Source: Rhodococcus erythropolis NBRC 15567
Lineage (GTDB): Bacteria; Actinomycetota; Actinomycetes; Mycobacteriales; Mycobacteriaceae
Direction of reading: 5' to 3'
Length of the DNA stretch: 64,000 bases
NCBI RefSeq assembly: GCF_001552595.1
Contig: NZ_BCRM01000001.1
Coordinates: 1,178,001 to 1,242,000, forward strand
A program made the translations under genes and the position numbers. Numbering within the stretch: the first letter of the stretch is position 1; every line of letters starts with the position of its first letter. The notes beneath the pieces were generated by a model. That model worked only from the letters and a program-made list of their open reading frames with translations, searched no databases and had not been told where the DNA came from. Shown piece after piece: positions 1 through 7,449 of the stretch.

Positions 1-674
1 CGGCCGAGCCGTACCAGGGTGATCCCGAGGTCGCCAAGGCACTCGACATGCTGCTGATCCTGCACGCAGACCACGAGCAGAACTGCTCCACGTCGACCGT
101 GCGCATGGTCGGCTCGTCGGACGCCAACCTGTTCACCTCCGTCTCTGCCGGCATCAACGCACTGTGGGGCCCGCTGCACGGCGGCGCGAACCAGGCAGTG
201 CTCGAGATGCTCGACGAGATCAAGGCCAGCGGCAGCACCGCAGCCGAGTTCGTCCGCAAGGTCAAGAACAAGGAAGACGGCGTGAAGCTCATGGGCTTCG
301 GGCACCGCGTCTACCGCAACTACGATCCGCGCGCTGCGCTGGTCCGCGAAACCGCGCACACCATCCTCGCCAAGCTCGGCGGCGACGACGAACTGCTCAA
401 CATCGCAATGCAACTCGAAGAGGCCGCCCTCACGGACGACTACTTCATCGAGCGCAAGCTCTACCCGAATGTCGACTTCTACACCGGCCTCATCTACCGC
501 GCGATGGGCTTCCCGCCGCGCATGTTCACGGTGCTGTTCGCCATGGGCCGTCTGCCCGGCTGGATTGCGCACTGGCGTGAAATGCACGAGGATCCGGCTA
601 CGAAGATCGGCCGCCCGCGCCAGATCTACACCGGCTACACCGAGCGTGACTACAGAGACATCACGTCCCGCTGA
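1..674 (+). CDS. gltA: Citrate synthase, C-terminal part (5' truncated by window edge)
   Basis: C-terminal portion of a citrate synthase, which condenses oxaloacetate and acetyl-CoA at the entry of the TCA cycle. The frame is open from base 3, so the gene starts upstream of the window; about 223 residues are visible. The family's catalytic positions can be seen: a His in [10 protein letters not shown], a His in [13 protein letters not shown] and an Asp in YPNVDFYTG. The stop codon lies inside the first unit of a 31-bp tandem duplication, so the last residues (DITSR) are encoded by the repeat. The symbol is by family; actinobacteria often carry several citrate or methylcitrate synthases, and the missing N-terminus prevents a finer call. 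Confidence 0.93.
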   Translation, partial: AEPYQGDPEVAKALDMLLILHADHEQNCSTSTVRMVGSSDANLFTSVSAGINALWGPLHGGANQAVLEMLDEIKASGSTAAEFVRKVKNKEDGVKLMGFGHRVYRNYDPRAALVRETAHTILAKLGGDDELLNIAMQLEEAALTDDYFIERKLYPNVDFYTGLIYRAMGFPPRMFTVLFAMGRLPGWIAHWREMHEDPATKIGRPRQIYTGYTERDYRDITSR

Positions 675-718
675 CGCGTGACCTAGCGACATCACGTCCC
701 GCTGACGCGTGACCTAGC
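657..718. repeat. 31-bp perfect tandem duplication at the citrate synthase 3' end
   Basis: Two identical 31-bp units lie at 657-687 and 688-718, starting GACATCACGTCCCGCTGACG. A degenerate third start (GATATCACCACCCGCTAG) follows from 719. The first unit contains the citrate synthase stop codon, so the second repeats the end of the gene in untranslated sequence. It looks like a recent slippage or duplication event. Confidence 0.9.
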
Positions 719-775
719 GATATCACCACCCGCTAGTCTTCTGTACCCAACATTTCGCCTCAACGAGGAGGACCC

Positions 776-1138
776 ATGAGTAGCAAGCCCGTAATCGAGT
801 TCCAGGAAGGCCCCGCGCCGACCGATCTGGTCATCAAGGATCTGGTTGTCGGAGAAGGCGCCGAAGCCGTTCCCGGTGGCACCGTCGACGTTCACTACGT
901 CGGTGTCGAGTTCGAGTCCGGTGAAGAGTTCGACTCTTCCTGGAGCCGTGGCGAGTCCATTCAGTTCCCGCTTCGTGGCCTGATCAAGGGTTGGCAGGAC
1001 GGCATCCCGGGCATGAAGGTCGGCGGACGTCGCCAGCTCACCATTCCGCCGGAGCTGGCATACGGCCCCGCCGGTGCAGGGCACCAGCTTTCCGGCAAGA
1101 CCTTGGTCTTCGTGATCGATCTGCTGGAAGCCAAGTAA
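776..1138 (+). CDS. FKBP-type peptidyl-prolyl cis-trans isomerase
   Basis: A 120-residue single-domain FKBP isomerase that catalyses proline cis-trans isomerisation in protein folding. No signal peptide or membrane segment is visible, so it should be cytoplasmic. Family signatures are present in order: VHYVGVEFESGEEFDSSW, then the loop IKGWQDGIPGMKVGGRR, then IPPELAYGP and a final LVFVIDLLEAK strand. The length fits a minimal FKBP domain. The ATG is preceded by a strong GAGGAGGA ribosome binding site. It lies downstream of citrate synthase in the same direction with about 100 bp between, and is followed by a palindromic repeat and a terminator hairpin. Confidence 0.95.
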   Translation: MSSKPVIEFQEGPAPTDLVIKDLVVGEGAEAVPGGTVDVHYVGVEFESGEEFDSSWSRGESIQFPLRGLIKGWQDGIPGMKVGGRRQLTIPPELAYGPAGAGHQLSGKTLVFVIDLLEAK

Positions 1139-1142
1139 TTCA

Positions 1143-1186
1143 CTGTGCGCCTTTATTAACCCCCCGCGGTTAATAAAGGCGCACAG
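1143..1186. repeat. Palindromic repeat, copy 1 of 3
   Basis: An inverted repeat with 19-nt perfect arms (CTGTGCGCCTTTATTAACC and its complement) around a 6-nt CCCCGC centre. The same arms occur at 20224-20273 and 54781-54828. Copy 2 has exactly the reverse-complemented centre of this copy. This copy starts 5 bp after the FKBP stop codon and lies between convergent genes. No U-tract follows, and a separate terminator hairpin lies just downstream. Confidence 0.95.
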
Positions 1187-1193
1187 CACAAGC

Positions 1194-1224
1194 AGCCCCG
1201 CACCGTCAGGTGTGGGGCTTTCTT
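1194..1224 (+). terminator. Rho-independent terminator of the FKBP gene
   Basis: The arms AGCCCCGCAC and GTGTGGGGCT (one mismatch) flank a 6-nt loop and are followed by TTTCTTG. It sits 55 bp after the FKBP stop codon, immediately downstream of the palindromic repeat, and between convergent genes. Confidence 0.8.
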
Positions 1225-1230
1225 GCGTAG

Positions 1231-1992
1231 TCAGCTCGCGGTCTTTCGTCGGTAGAGCCAGTTCGACCACACGAATCCCGCGGCGGCGATGCCCAGGCAC
1301 CACGCGAGGGCGATGGCCGCGCTGTTCCCGATCGGCGTGCCCATCAGGAGTCCGCGCACCGTCTCGATGATCGGGGTTACCGGTTGGTGCCGGGCAAATC
1401 CCTGCAGCCATGACGGCATTGTCTCAGCCGGTACGAAAGCAGTGCTGACGTAGGGCAGGAACATGATGGCGAAGGTGAATCCGCTTGCAGCCTCCGGGTT
1501 CTTGGCCAAGAGCCCCAAAGCTGTCGAGAGGTACGACATGGCAAAGACGAAGGCGACGATCACAGCGGCGACGCCGAGCCAGCGCAACGGATCGCTGGTC
1601 GGGCGAAATCCCATGATCAGCGCAACGACGACCACGATCGCCGTAGTCAGGACGTTGCGGACGACGCTGGCCAGTACATGACCGGTCAGGACCGACGACG
1701 GAGAGATCGCCAAGGTCCGGAAACGGTCTATGATCCCGTCCTTCATGTCGCTCGAGACGCTGACCGCGGTGGTCGAGGCGCCGAATCCGGCGCACAGAAG
1801 GATGATTCCTGGCACGACGTAGTCGATGTACTCGCTACCGGTGTTGATGGCGCCGCCGAAGACGTAGACGAACAGCAGCATGAGCATGACCGGAAGGGCT
1901 ATCGCGGTGATCATCGAATCCGGACTGCGCAGAACGTGTTTGAGATTCCGGCGGAGCATCACCGCGGAATCGATTGCAATGGTGGAGGTCAT
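1231..1992 (-). CDS. ABC-2 type exporter permease (DrrB-like)
   Basis: A 253-residue membrane component of an ABC-2 exporter, probably exporting a drug or lipid. The N-terminus (MTSTIAIDSAVMLRRNLKHVLRSP) is followed by about six hydrophobic segments, the first being MITAIALPVMLMLLFVYVFGG. The conserved region around VSSDMKDGIIDRFRTLAIS resembles DrrB-family permeases. The ATG at 1992 was chosen because it overlaps the stop of the upstream ATPase gene by 4 nt (ATGA), typical translational coupling. The substrate cannot be read from sequence. The operon faces a divergent TetR gene that probably represses it. Confidence 0.88.
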   Translation of the reverse strand: MTSTIAIDSAVMLRRNLKHVLRSPDSMITAIALPVMLMLLFVYVFGGAINTGSEYIDYVVPGIILLCAGFGASTTAVSVSSDMKDGIIDRFRTLAISPSSVLTGHVLASVVRNVLTTAIVVVVALIMGFRPTSDPLRWLGVAAVIVAFVFAMSYLSTALGLLAKNPEAASGFTFAIMFLPYVSTAFVPAETMPSWLQGFARHQPVTPIIETVRGLLMGTPIGNSAAIALAWCLGIAAAGFVWSNWLYRRKTAS

Positions 1993-2942
1993 CGAACGCT
2001 CGCAATCTCGGGTTGGCCGGATCCGGTGAGCGCGAAGAACACGTCGTCCAGATCCGGAGTGTGAACGGAGAACTTCTCGACGGTGATCGACGGATCGTCG
2101 ATCGAGTCGAGGATGGCTTTGATCGACGGAACCGCCCCGTCGGAAGGGATGTGCAGGGTCAAGGTCTCGGCATTCGAATGCGCCTGCGGCAGTGATGCCG
2201 CGGCGAGTTCGAGTTGAGCCAGGTTCTCGAATTGCAGAGCGACATGGCCGCCGGCAACAAGGCGTTTGAGTTCGTCCGGTGTTCCCTCGGCGACGAGGCG
2301 ACCGCCGCTCAGCACGCCGACTGTATCGGCCAATTCGTCTGCCTCGTCGAGGTATTGGGTGGTGAGGAAGATGGTGACGCCTGACGCTGTAAGTCCTCGA
2401 ACGATCGACCACATTTCGTGGCGGCTCCGCGGGTCCAGGCCGGTGGTGGGTTCGTCGAGAAAGACGACGTCCGGTCGGGCGACGAGGCTCATTGCGATGT
2501 CGAGTCGTCTGAGCATGCCGCCCGAGTAGTCGCCGGCGCGTTTGTCGCCGAAGTCCGTCAAATCGAACTGGTCGAGCAATTCCTCGGCACGGCGACGGGA
2601 GTTCTTCCGGCCCAGGTGATTCAGTTCGCCCAGGAGGGTCAGATTCTCGAATCCGGTCAGCAAGGTGTCGACGGCCGCGTACTGCCCGGTCACGCTGATG
2701 CGCCGCCGAACGTTCTGTGGATCTCCGGGCAGTGAATGCCCCGCGACCGTGACCTCGCCTCCGTCGAAGGGGATGAGGGTGGTGAGAATTCTTACGGCCG
2801 TGGTCTTTCCGGCGCCGTTCGCGCCGAGGAGGGCATACACCGAACCGGCCGGGACCGACAGGTCGAGTCCACCCAGTACTTGTTGATCGCCGTAGCGCTT
2901 ACGGAGTCCGTGGACCGAGATTGCGGGGATCGTTCCTGACAT
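1989..2942 (-). CDS. ABC exporter ATPase (DrrA-like)
   Basis: A 317-residue ATPase that powers the DrrB-like permease. Walker A is GANGAGKTT (residues about 40-48), the signature is YSGGMLRRLDIAMSL, Walker B is VVFLDEPTTGLD, and the H-loop region is TTQYLDEADELAD. The C-terminal extension of about 90 residues fits the DrrA group. The start was placed at the ATG at 2942 because GGAGG lies 6 nt upstream. The promoter region carries a 42-bp dyad shared with the divergent TetR gene, which suggests induction by the exported compound. Confidence 0.93.
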   Translation of the reverse strand: MSGTIPAISVHGLRKRYGDQQVLGGLDLSVPAGSVYALLGANGAGKTTAVRILTTLIPFDGGEVTVAGHSLPGDPQNVRRRISVTGQYAAVDTLLTGFENLTLLGELNHLGRKNSRRRAEELLDQFDLTDFGDKRAGDYSGGMLRRLDIAMSLVARPDVVFLDEPTTGLDPRSRHEMWSIVRGLTASGVTIFLTTQYLDEADELADTVGVLSGGRLVAEGTPDELKRLVAGGHVALQFENLAQLELAAASLPQAHSNAETLTLHIPSDGAVPSIKAILDSIDDPSITVEKFSVHTPDLDDVFFALTGSGQPEIASVR

Positions 2943-2959
2943 CGAGACCTCCAAGTAAG

Positions 2960-3001
2960 AACTGTGTATGTCATAAACTCGTGTTTATAGCGTACACAGT
3001 T
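2960..3001. promoter_or_regulatory. Nested dyad operator between TetR gene and ABC exporter operon
   Basis: Two inverted repeats share one centre at 2980.5: an outer pair AACTGTGTA/TACACAGTT (2960-2968 and 2993-3001) and an inner pair ATAAAC/GTTTAT (2973-2978 and 2983-2988). It lies between the divergent exporter and TetR genes, close to both starts, as expected for an operator that controls both. Confidence 0.75.
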
Positions 3002-3035
3002 CTAGGATGATGGCAAGAGTGAAGAGTGGGAGCTT

Positions 3036-3839
3036 ATGGATCGCGGAGCGCTACCGAGAGCAGTTGAACTGGCCTGGGGACTGGACCAGCCGGGAACGCG
3101 GGGTCCCAAGAAGGGGCTCAGTCTCGAGCAAATTCTCGACACCGCGATCGAGTTGGCCGACGCGGAAGGTGTCACGGCTCTGTCGATGGGCCGCGTGGCC
3201 AAAGCGCTCGGGTTCACGACCATGTCGCTCTACCGCTACGTGGCAAGCAAAGACGAACTGATCGAACTGATTTCGGATCGGGTGATCGGGCCACCGCCGG
3301 TGATTCCCGACGGCGTGACCTGGCGCGTCAAGCTCGAGGCGTGGGCGAATCAGGAGTACGCCACGATGCTGAGTCGACCGTGGTGGCTCAAGCTGCCCAT
3401 CACGGCTCCACCGACCGGGCCCAACAACATGGCGTGGCTCGACGCGGGTCTGAGCGCCCTCGACGGTGTCGCCCTGAGTGCCGCGTCGAAGTTCCAGGTG
3501 GTGACCAACGTGTCGTTGTTCGTCATCGGCCGCGCCCGATTCTCGGCCGACCTGGCTACTCGTTCAGCGCAGTCGGAAGATGACGACGTCGCATACGGTG
3601 CTCTCATTGCTCGTGTCATCAATCGGGAGGAATTCCCCCACCTGAGTGCCGCAATCGAGGAGGGTGGCTTCGAGGACGGCAGCCCGGAGGGTGAGGCCGC
3701 CGGCGACGATGCCTTCGATTTCAGTTTCTCGCTTGGCTTACTGCTCGACGGAATCGAGAAGCTGGTGCAGCGGTCAGGACACCAGCGCGGTGGCACTGAC
3801 GTCGTCGATGATCAGGTCGGTGATCAGCCCGCCCCGTAG
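3036..3839 (+). CDS. TetR family transcriptional regulator
   Basis: A 267-residue TetR-type repressor. The N-terminal HTH region (about residues 28-75: LSLEQILDTAIELADAEG, then VAKALGFTTMSLYRYVASKDEL) is clear, and a large alpha-helical ligand domain follows, as in the TetA/TetR C-terminal class 1 group. It is divergent from the DrrAB-like exporter across a nested dyad, so it probably represses that exporter and itself. Its 3' end overlaps the convergent SorC-type gene by 66 bp; the last 20 or so residues (from GHQRGGTDVVDD) are read antisense to the conserved SorC C-terminus and may be a non-functional tail. Confidence 0.9.
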   Translation: MDRGALPRAVELAWGLDQPGTRGPKKGLSLEQILDTAIELADAEGVTALSMGRVAKALGFTTMSLYRYVASKDELIELISDRVIGPPPVIPDGVTWRVKLEAWANQEYATMLSRPWWLKLPITAPPTGPNNMAWLDAGLSALDGVALSAASKFQVVTNVSLFVIGRARFSADLATRSAQSEDDDVAYGALIARVINREEFPHLSAAIEEGGFEDGSPEGEAAGDDAFDFSFSLGLLLDGIEKLVQRSGHQRGGTDVVDDQVGDQPAP

Positions 3840-4757
3840 TGCGCCCTCCAGCGCGGGCAGTTTTGCTGTTCCGGCGACGATGCACACGCGCCTGGCGACC
3901 TTCTCGAAAAGGTCCAGTCGTGGGCCGCTCGCGCGCTCGTTGAGTTCGATTCCGCGGTAGCTCCCGTCTGACCGGAAGAACACGGTTGCGATGTCGCCGA
4001 CTACTCCGTCGCGTCGAAGTGCTTCTGCTTCATCGGGTTCGAGGTATCCGGCGGTGTAGACGTGACTCGGGACGTTGCCGCCCGGTACGCCGATGCTGAA
4101 GACTGCCAGGTCCATTCGCTTTTGCATGTCCAGTACGCGTTTGATACTTCGTTCGCGCCACAACTGCTCCCGGGTCTCCGGGTAGTCGAAGAATGCGGGG
4201 ACCGGAAATCCTTGGGGGAGAGCGCCGTAGGCGTCGGCGATGGTTCTGATGATGTCGCTGGCGTACGAGATTCCGGTGGTGCGAGTATTCGCGGCGCCGT
4301 TGAGTTGCACGACGTACGAGTTGTACGTGCGTTTGGGGGCAAGGTGCTTGCTGACTTCACTGAGAGTGGTTCCCCAGGCGATCCCCATCACCATGTCGCT
4401 GTCGAAGAACGACGCGAGCAGGCGTCCGGCAAAGGTTGCGACCTTCTCGAGTCGCTCGAGATCGCCCACCAGTTCCGGCACCGTCACCACGTGGGCACGC
4501 ACTCCGTACCGTTCCGAGAACTCGCGTTCGATGCGAGGAGCCTGGCCGTGCGGGGTGCTGATCTTGATCTCGACGAGGCCTGAGGTGCGCGCGTAGGTGA
4601 TCAATCGGGAGACGGTGGATCGGGACACCCCCATGTCGCGGCCGATGGCAGCCATGGTCTGGTCCTGGAAGTAATAGAGGCGTGCGGCCTGAACGGCGTC
4701 GGCGATGCGAGGGTCCGCCGGATCGGAGGTAGCGGAGTCGGAAGTGGGAGTTTCCAT
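3774..4757 (-). CDS. SorC/DeoR-type sugar-binding transcriptional regulator of the glycerol genes
   Basis: A 327-residue regulator with an N-terminal HTH (AARLYYFQDQTMAAIGRDMG, VSRSTVSRLITYARTSGLVEI, about residues 23-65) and a SorC-type sugar-phosphate-binding domain covering the rest (MGIAWGTTLSEVS, FSIGVPGG, GVVGDIATVFF, LITDLIIDDVSATALV). It is divergent from glpF-glpK-glpD, and 14-bp perfect palindromes lie in the shared promoter region. I infer that it senses a glycerol metabolite and controls the glp operon. SorC proteins can be activators or repressors, so the sign is unknown. The ATG at 4757 gives the normal family length. Confidence 0.9.
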   Translation of the reverse strand: METPTSDSATSDPADPRIADAVQAARLYYFQDQTMAAIGRDMGVSRSTVSRLITYARTSGLVEIKISTPHGQAPRIEREFSERYGVRAHVVTVPELVGDLERLEKVATFAGRLLASFFDSDMVMGIAWGTTLSEVSKHLAPKRTYNSYVVQLNGAANTRTTGISYASDIIRTIADAYGALPQGFPVPAFFDYPETREQLWRERSIKRVLDMQKRMDLAVFSIGVPGGNVPSHVYTAGYLEPDEAEALRRDGVVGDIATVFFRSDGSYRGIELNERASGPRLDLFEKVARRVCIVAGTAKLPALEGALRGGLITDLIIDDVSATALVS

Positions 4758-4771
4758 GGGTTCGTCCTGTC

Positions 4772-4785
4772 TGCACGTACGTGCA
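4772..4785. promoter_or_regulatory. Perfect palindrome, probable SorC-type operator 1
   Basis: TGCACGTACGTGCA is a 14-bp perfect palindrome 14 bp upstream of the regulator's start codon. It shares the TGCAC-N4-GTGCA pattern with a second palindrome near glpF, which supports both being sites of one regulator, probably for autoregulation here. Confidence 0.7.
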
Positions 4786-4880
4786 AGAGCACTGAACCGA
4801 ATCTTATCCGAGTAGAACCAGGTTGAGCCGCTCGATCACGCAAAGTCCCAGAAGTGTGTCTGTTACCCGCGTTACGGTGC

Positions 4881-4908
4881 GCAAATGACGCATTTGCACA
4901 TATGTGCA
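4881..4908. promoter_or_regulatory. Tandem palindromes upstream of glpF, probable SorC-type operator 2
   Basis: Two overlapping dyads are seen. GCAAATG/CATTTGC with a 3-nt spacer covers 4881-4897, and the perfect 14-mer TGCACATATGTGCA covers 4895-4908. The second has the same TGCAC-N4-GTGCA pattern as the site next to the regulator gene. They lie about 90 bp upstream of the chosen glpF start. Confidence 0.7.
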
Positions 4909-4996
4909 CGAGCTATGCGTGAATGTGCAATGGGCTTTACGCTACGGGTGCAGCAATCCAAACTATGACATGCATCACAACGAAGTGAGGGTGGGG

Positions 4997-5827
4997 ATGG
5001 AGAAAGCCAAGCGATTGGGGCTTCCAGGCGAGTTGGCAGCCGAGTTCGCCGGAACGATGATCTTGATCTTGTTCGGCGTCGGAGTTGTGGCGCAGGTTGT
5101 GTCCGGCGGGAGCGGTGGGGGTCTCGGCGGACACGACAGTATTGCGTGGGCCTGGGGACTCGGCGTCATGTTCGGCATCTATGTCGCAGGCCGGGTGACG
5201 GGTGCTCATCTGAACCCCGCAGTGACCTTCGCCTTCGCGATCTTCCGGGGATTCTCCTGGCGCAAGGTGCTGCCGTACACCCTGGCGCAGACCGCTGGAG
5301 CCTTTGTCGCCGCGTTGATAGTCCGGTGGAATTACAACGACATGCTCAATGCGATCGATCCCGGACACACAACCGCCACCCAGACGATCTTCTCGACGAT
5401 GCCCGGAAACGGAACGCTTCCGGTCAGTCTCGGCTCGGCTCTGATCGATCAGATCATCGGCACCGCCATCCTGTTGTTCCTCATCGTTGCAGTCACCGAT
5501 TCTCGTGGAACTCCGCCGCTCGCGAATCTCGCGCCGTTTGTCGTCGGATTGATCGTGGTGGGAATCGGATTCGCCTGGGCGACCAACGCGGGGTACGCCA
5601 TCAACCCGGCGCGCGACTTCGGGCCACGACTGGCGTCCTTCATCACCGGCTACGGCAGCGCCTGGCGAGATCAGTACGGGAGCTTGTATTTCTGGGTGCC
5701 CATCGTGGGACCCCTGATCGGCGCTCCGATCGGAGTGTTCCTCTACGACAAGCTGGTTGGAAGATTCCTGCCTGACGAGGAGTCGGCGGAGGAAGCGACC
5801 GAAGAGCCGGCGTCGATACCGGCGTGA
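4997..5827 (+). CDS. glpF: Glycerol uptake facilitator (aquaglyceroporin)
   Basis: A membrane channel of about 276 residues for glycerol entry, of the MIP family. Both pore motifs are present: HLNPAVTF in the first half and INPARDFGPR in the second; the Asp after the second NPA (NPARD) is the mark of glycerol facilitators as opposed to strict aquaporins. Six hydrophobic segments can be followed, and the acidic C-terminal tail (DEESAEEATEEP) is likely cytoplasmic. The start is placed at the ATG at 4997 (MEKAKRLGLPGELAAEF); the frame is open further upstream but would include the operator. First gene of a glpF-glpK-glpD operon. Confidence 0.95.
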   Translation: MEKAKRLGLPGELAAEFAGTMILILFGVGVVAQVVSGGSGGGLGGHDSIAWAWGLGVMFGIYVAGRVTGAHLNPAVTFAFAIFRGFSWRKVLPYTLAQTAGAFVAALIVRWNYNDMLNAIDPGHTTATQTIFSTMPGNGTLPVSLGSALIDQIIGTAILLFLIVAVTDSRGTPPLANLAPFVVGLIVVGIGFAWATNAGYAINPARDFGPRLASFITGYGSAWRDQYGSLYFWVPIVGPLIGAPIGVFLYDKLVGRFLPDEESAEEATEEPASIPA

Positions 5828-5892
5828 CCGCGAAACATTATCTCTGACAGTCAATCTCTCGTACTTTCTTTCGATACCAAAGGGGTAGCACG

Positions 5893-7401
5893 ATGACGCA
5901 GTTCGTAGCCGCGATAGACCAGGGAACCACCTCCACACGTTGCATGATCTTCGATCACAGTGGGCACGTAGTCGCTGTCGAACAGCACGAGCACACACAG
6001 ATCTTTCCGCAGGCAGGCTGGGTCGAACACGATCCGATCGAAATTTGGGACAACGTCCGCAACGTCACCGCGGGCGCTTTGGCAAACGCAGACCTGACCG
6101 CGGCCGATATCGCGTCCGTCGGCATCACCAATCAGCGTGAGACAGCGGTGGTGTGGGAACGCGCCACCGGAAAACCCGTCTACAACGCAATTGTCTGGCA
6201 GGACACACGCACCGATCGAATCTGTACTGCACTCGCCGGCGAGGACGGGCCGAAGAAGTACACCGAAGTCACCGGATTGCCTTTGGCCACGTACTTCTCG
6301 GGTCCCAAGGTCAAGTGGATTCTCGACAACGTCGAGGGGGCGCGTGAGAAGGCCGACGCAGGAGAGTTGTGCTTCGGCACGATGGACACCTGGGTGCTGT
6401 GGAACATGACCGGCGGCGTCGACGGCGGAGTGCACGCAACCGACCCCACCAATGCGTCGCGCACCCTGTTGATGGATCTCGACACTCTCGCTTGGGATTC
6501 GGCGATCTGCGCCGACATGGGCATCCCCGAATCGATGCTCCCCGAGATTCGCAGCTCGTCCGAAACTTTCGGATTCGTACGCGAACGTGGAACGTTGTCC
6601 GGTGTGCCGATCGCCGGAATCCTCGGCGATCAGCAAGCAGCGACTTTCGGTCAGGCCTGCCTCTCACCCGGAGAAGCGAAGAACACCTACGGAACCGGCA
6701 ACTTCGTGCTCCTCAACACCGGCACCGAAAAGGTGATGAGCAAGAACGGTTTGTTGACTACGGTCTGCTACAAGATCGGTGAGCAGCCAACGGTTTACGC
6801 GCTGGAAGGATCGATCGCCGTGACCGGTTCGCTGGTCCAGTGGCTTCGGGACAACCTCGGCATGATCGACAACGCGGCCGACATCGAGGTCAATGCGCGC
6901 TCTGTGGACGACAACGGTGGCGCGTACTTCGTGCCTGCGTTCTCGGGTCTGTTCGCACCGCACTGGCGCGCGGATGCCCGCGGTGCCATCGTCGGTCTGA
7001 CCCGGTTCGTGAACAAGGGGCACCTTGCCCGGGCGGTACTCGAAGCGACTGCGTACCAGAGCCGTGAGGTGATCGAGGCGATGAACCTCGACTCGGGCGT
7101 CGACTTGAAGGTACTCAAGGTCGACGGCGGAATGGTCGCGAACGAACTCCTCATGCAATTCCAGGCCGATCTGCTCGACGTCGAGGTGATCCGCCCTGTC
7201 GTTGCGGAGACCACGGCATTGGGCGCTGCGTACGCCGCTGGTCTCGCGGTCGGGTACTGGGAGAGCGAGGACGACATTCGCAGCAACTGGGCGAAGGACA
7301 AGAGCTGGACGCCGTCGATGGATTCGGCCGAGCGTGAGCGGCTGTACGCAGGCTGGCAGAAAGCCGTCACTCGGACACTCGACTGGGTCGACGCAGACTG
7401 A
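5893..7401 (+). CDS. glpK: Glycerol kinase
   Basis: A 502-residue FGGY-family kinase that phosphorylates glycerol to sn-glycerol 3-phosphate with ATP. The N-terminal phosphate-1 loop ([16 protein letters not shown]), the substrate region ([20 protein letters not shown]), the FGGY-type motif [15 protein letters not shown] with [11 protein letters not shown], and the C-terminal [18 protein letters not shown] are all clear. The length is normal. It is the second gene of the glp operon, 65 bp after glpF, with an AAAGGGG ribosome binding site. Trapping glycerol by phosphorylation drives uptake through GlpF and feeds GlpD. Confidence 0.97.
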   Translation: MTQFVAAIDQGTTSTRCMIFDHSGHVVAVEQHEHTQIFPQAGWVEHDPIEIWDNVRNVTAGALANADLTAADIASVGITNQRETAVVWERATGKPVYNAIVWQDTRTDRICTALAGEDGPKKYTEVTGLPLATYFSGPKVKWILDNVEGAREKADAGELCFGTMDTWVLWNMTGGVDGGVHATDPTNASRTLLMDLDTLAWDSAICADMGIPESMLPEIRSSSETFGFVRERGTLSGVPIAGILGDQQAATFGQACLSPGEAKNTYGTGNFVLLNTGTEKVMSKNGLLTTVCYKIGEQPTVYALEGSIAVTGSLVQWLRDNLGMIDNAADIEVNARSVDDNGGAYFVPAFSGLFAPHWRADARGAIVGLTRFVNKGHLARAVLEATAYQSREVIEAMNLDSGVDLKVLKVDGGMVANELLMQFQADLLDVEVIRPVVAETTALGAAYAAGLAVGYWESEDDIRSNWAKDKSWTPSMDSAERERLYAGWQKAVTRTLDWVDAD

Positions 7402-7449
7402 TAGCGGCGCCCGAATTTCTACCTATTTTCAAGTGAAGGAACCCTTTTC

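Noticed and set aside
1143-1186. Palindromic repeat as an ordinary intrinsic terminator
   Set aside because: No U-tract follows on either strand and a proper terminator lies immediately downstream of copy 1, so a simple terminator role does not explain it.
692-1411. A 239-codon minus-strand frame across the FKBP gene
   Set aside because: It is antisense to a clear FKBP gene, reads through the palindromic repeat, and has no recognisable protein features.
4937-5998. A 353-codon minus-strand frame opposite glpF
   Set aside because: glpF has both NPA motifs and the promoter context; the antisense protein is charged, low in complexity and without domains.
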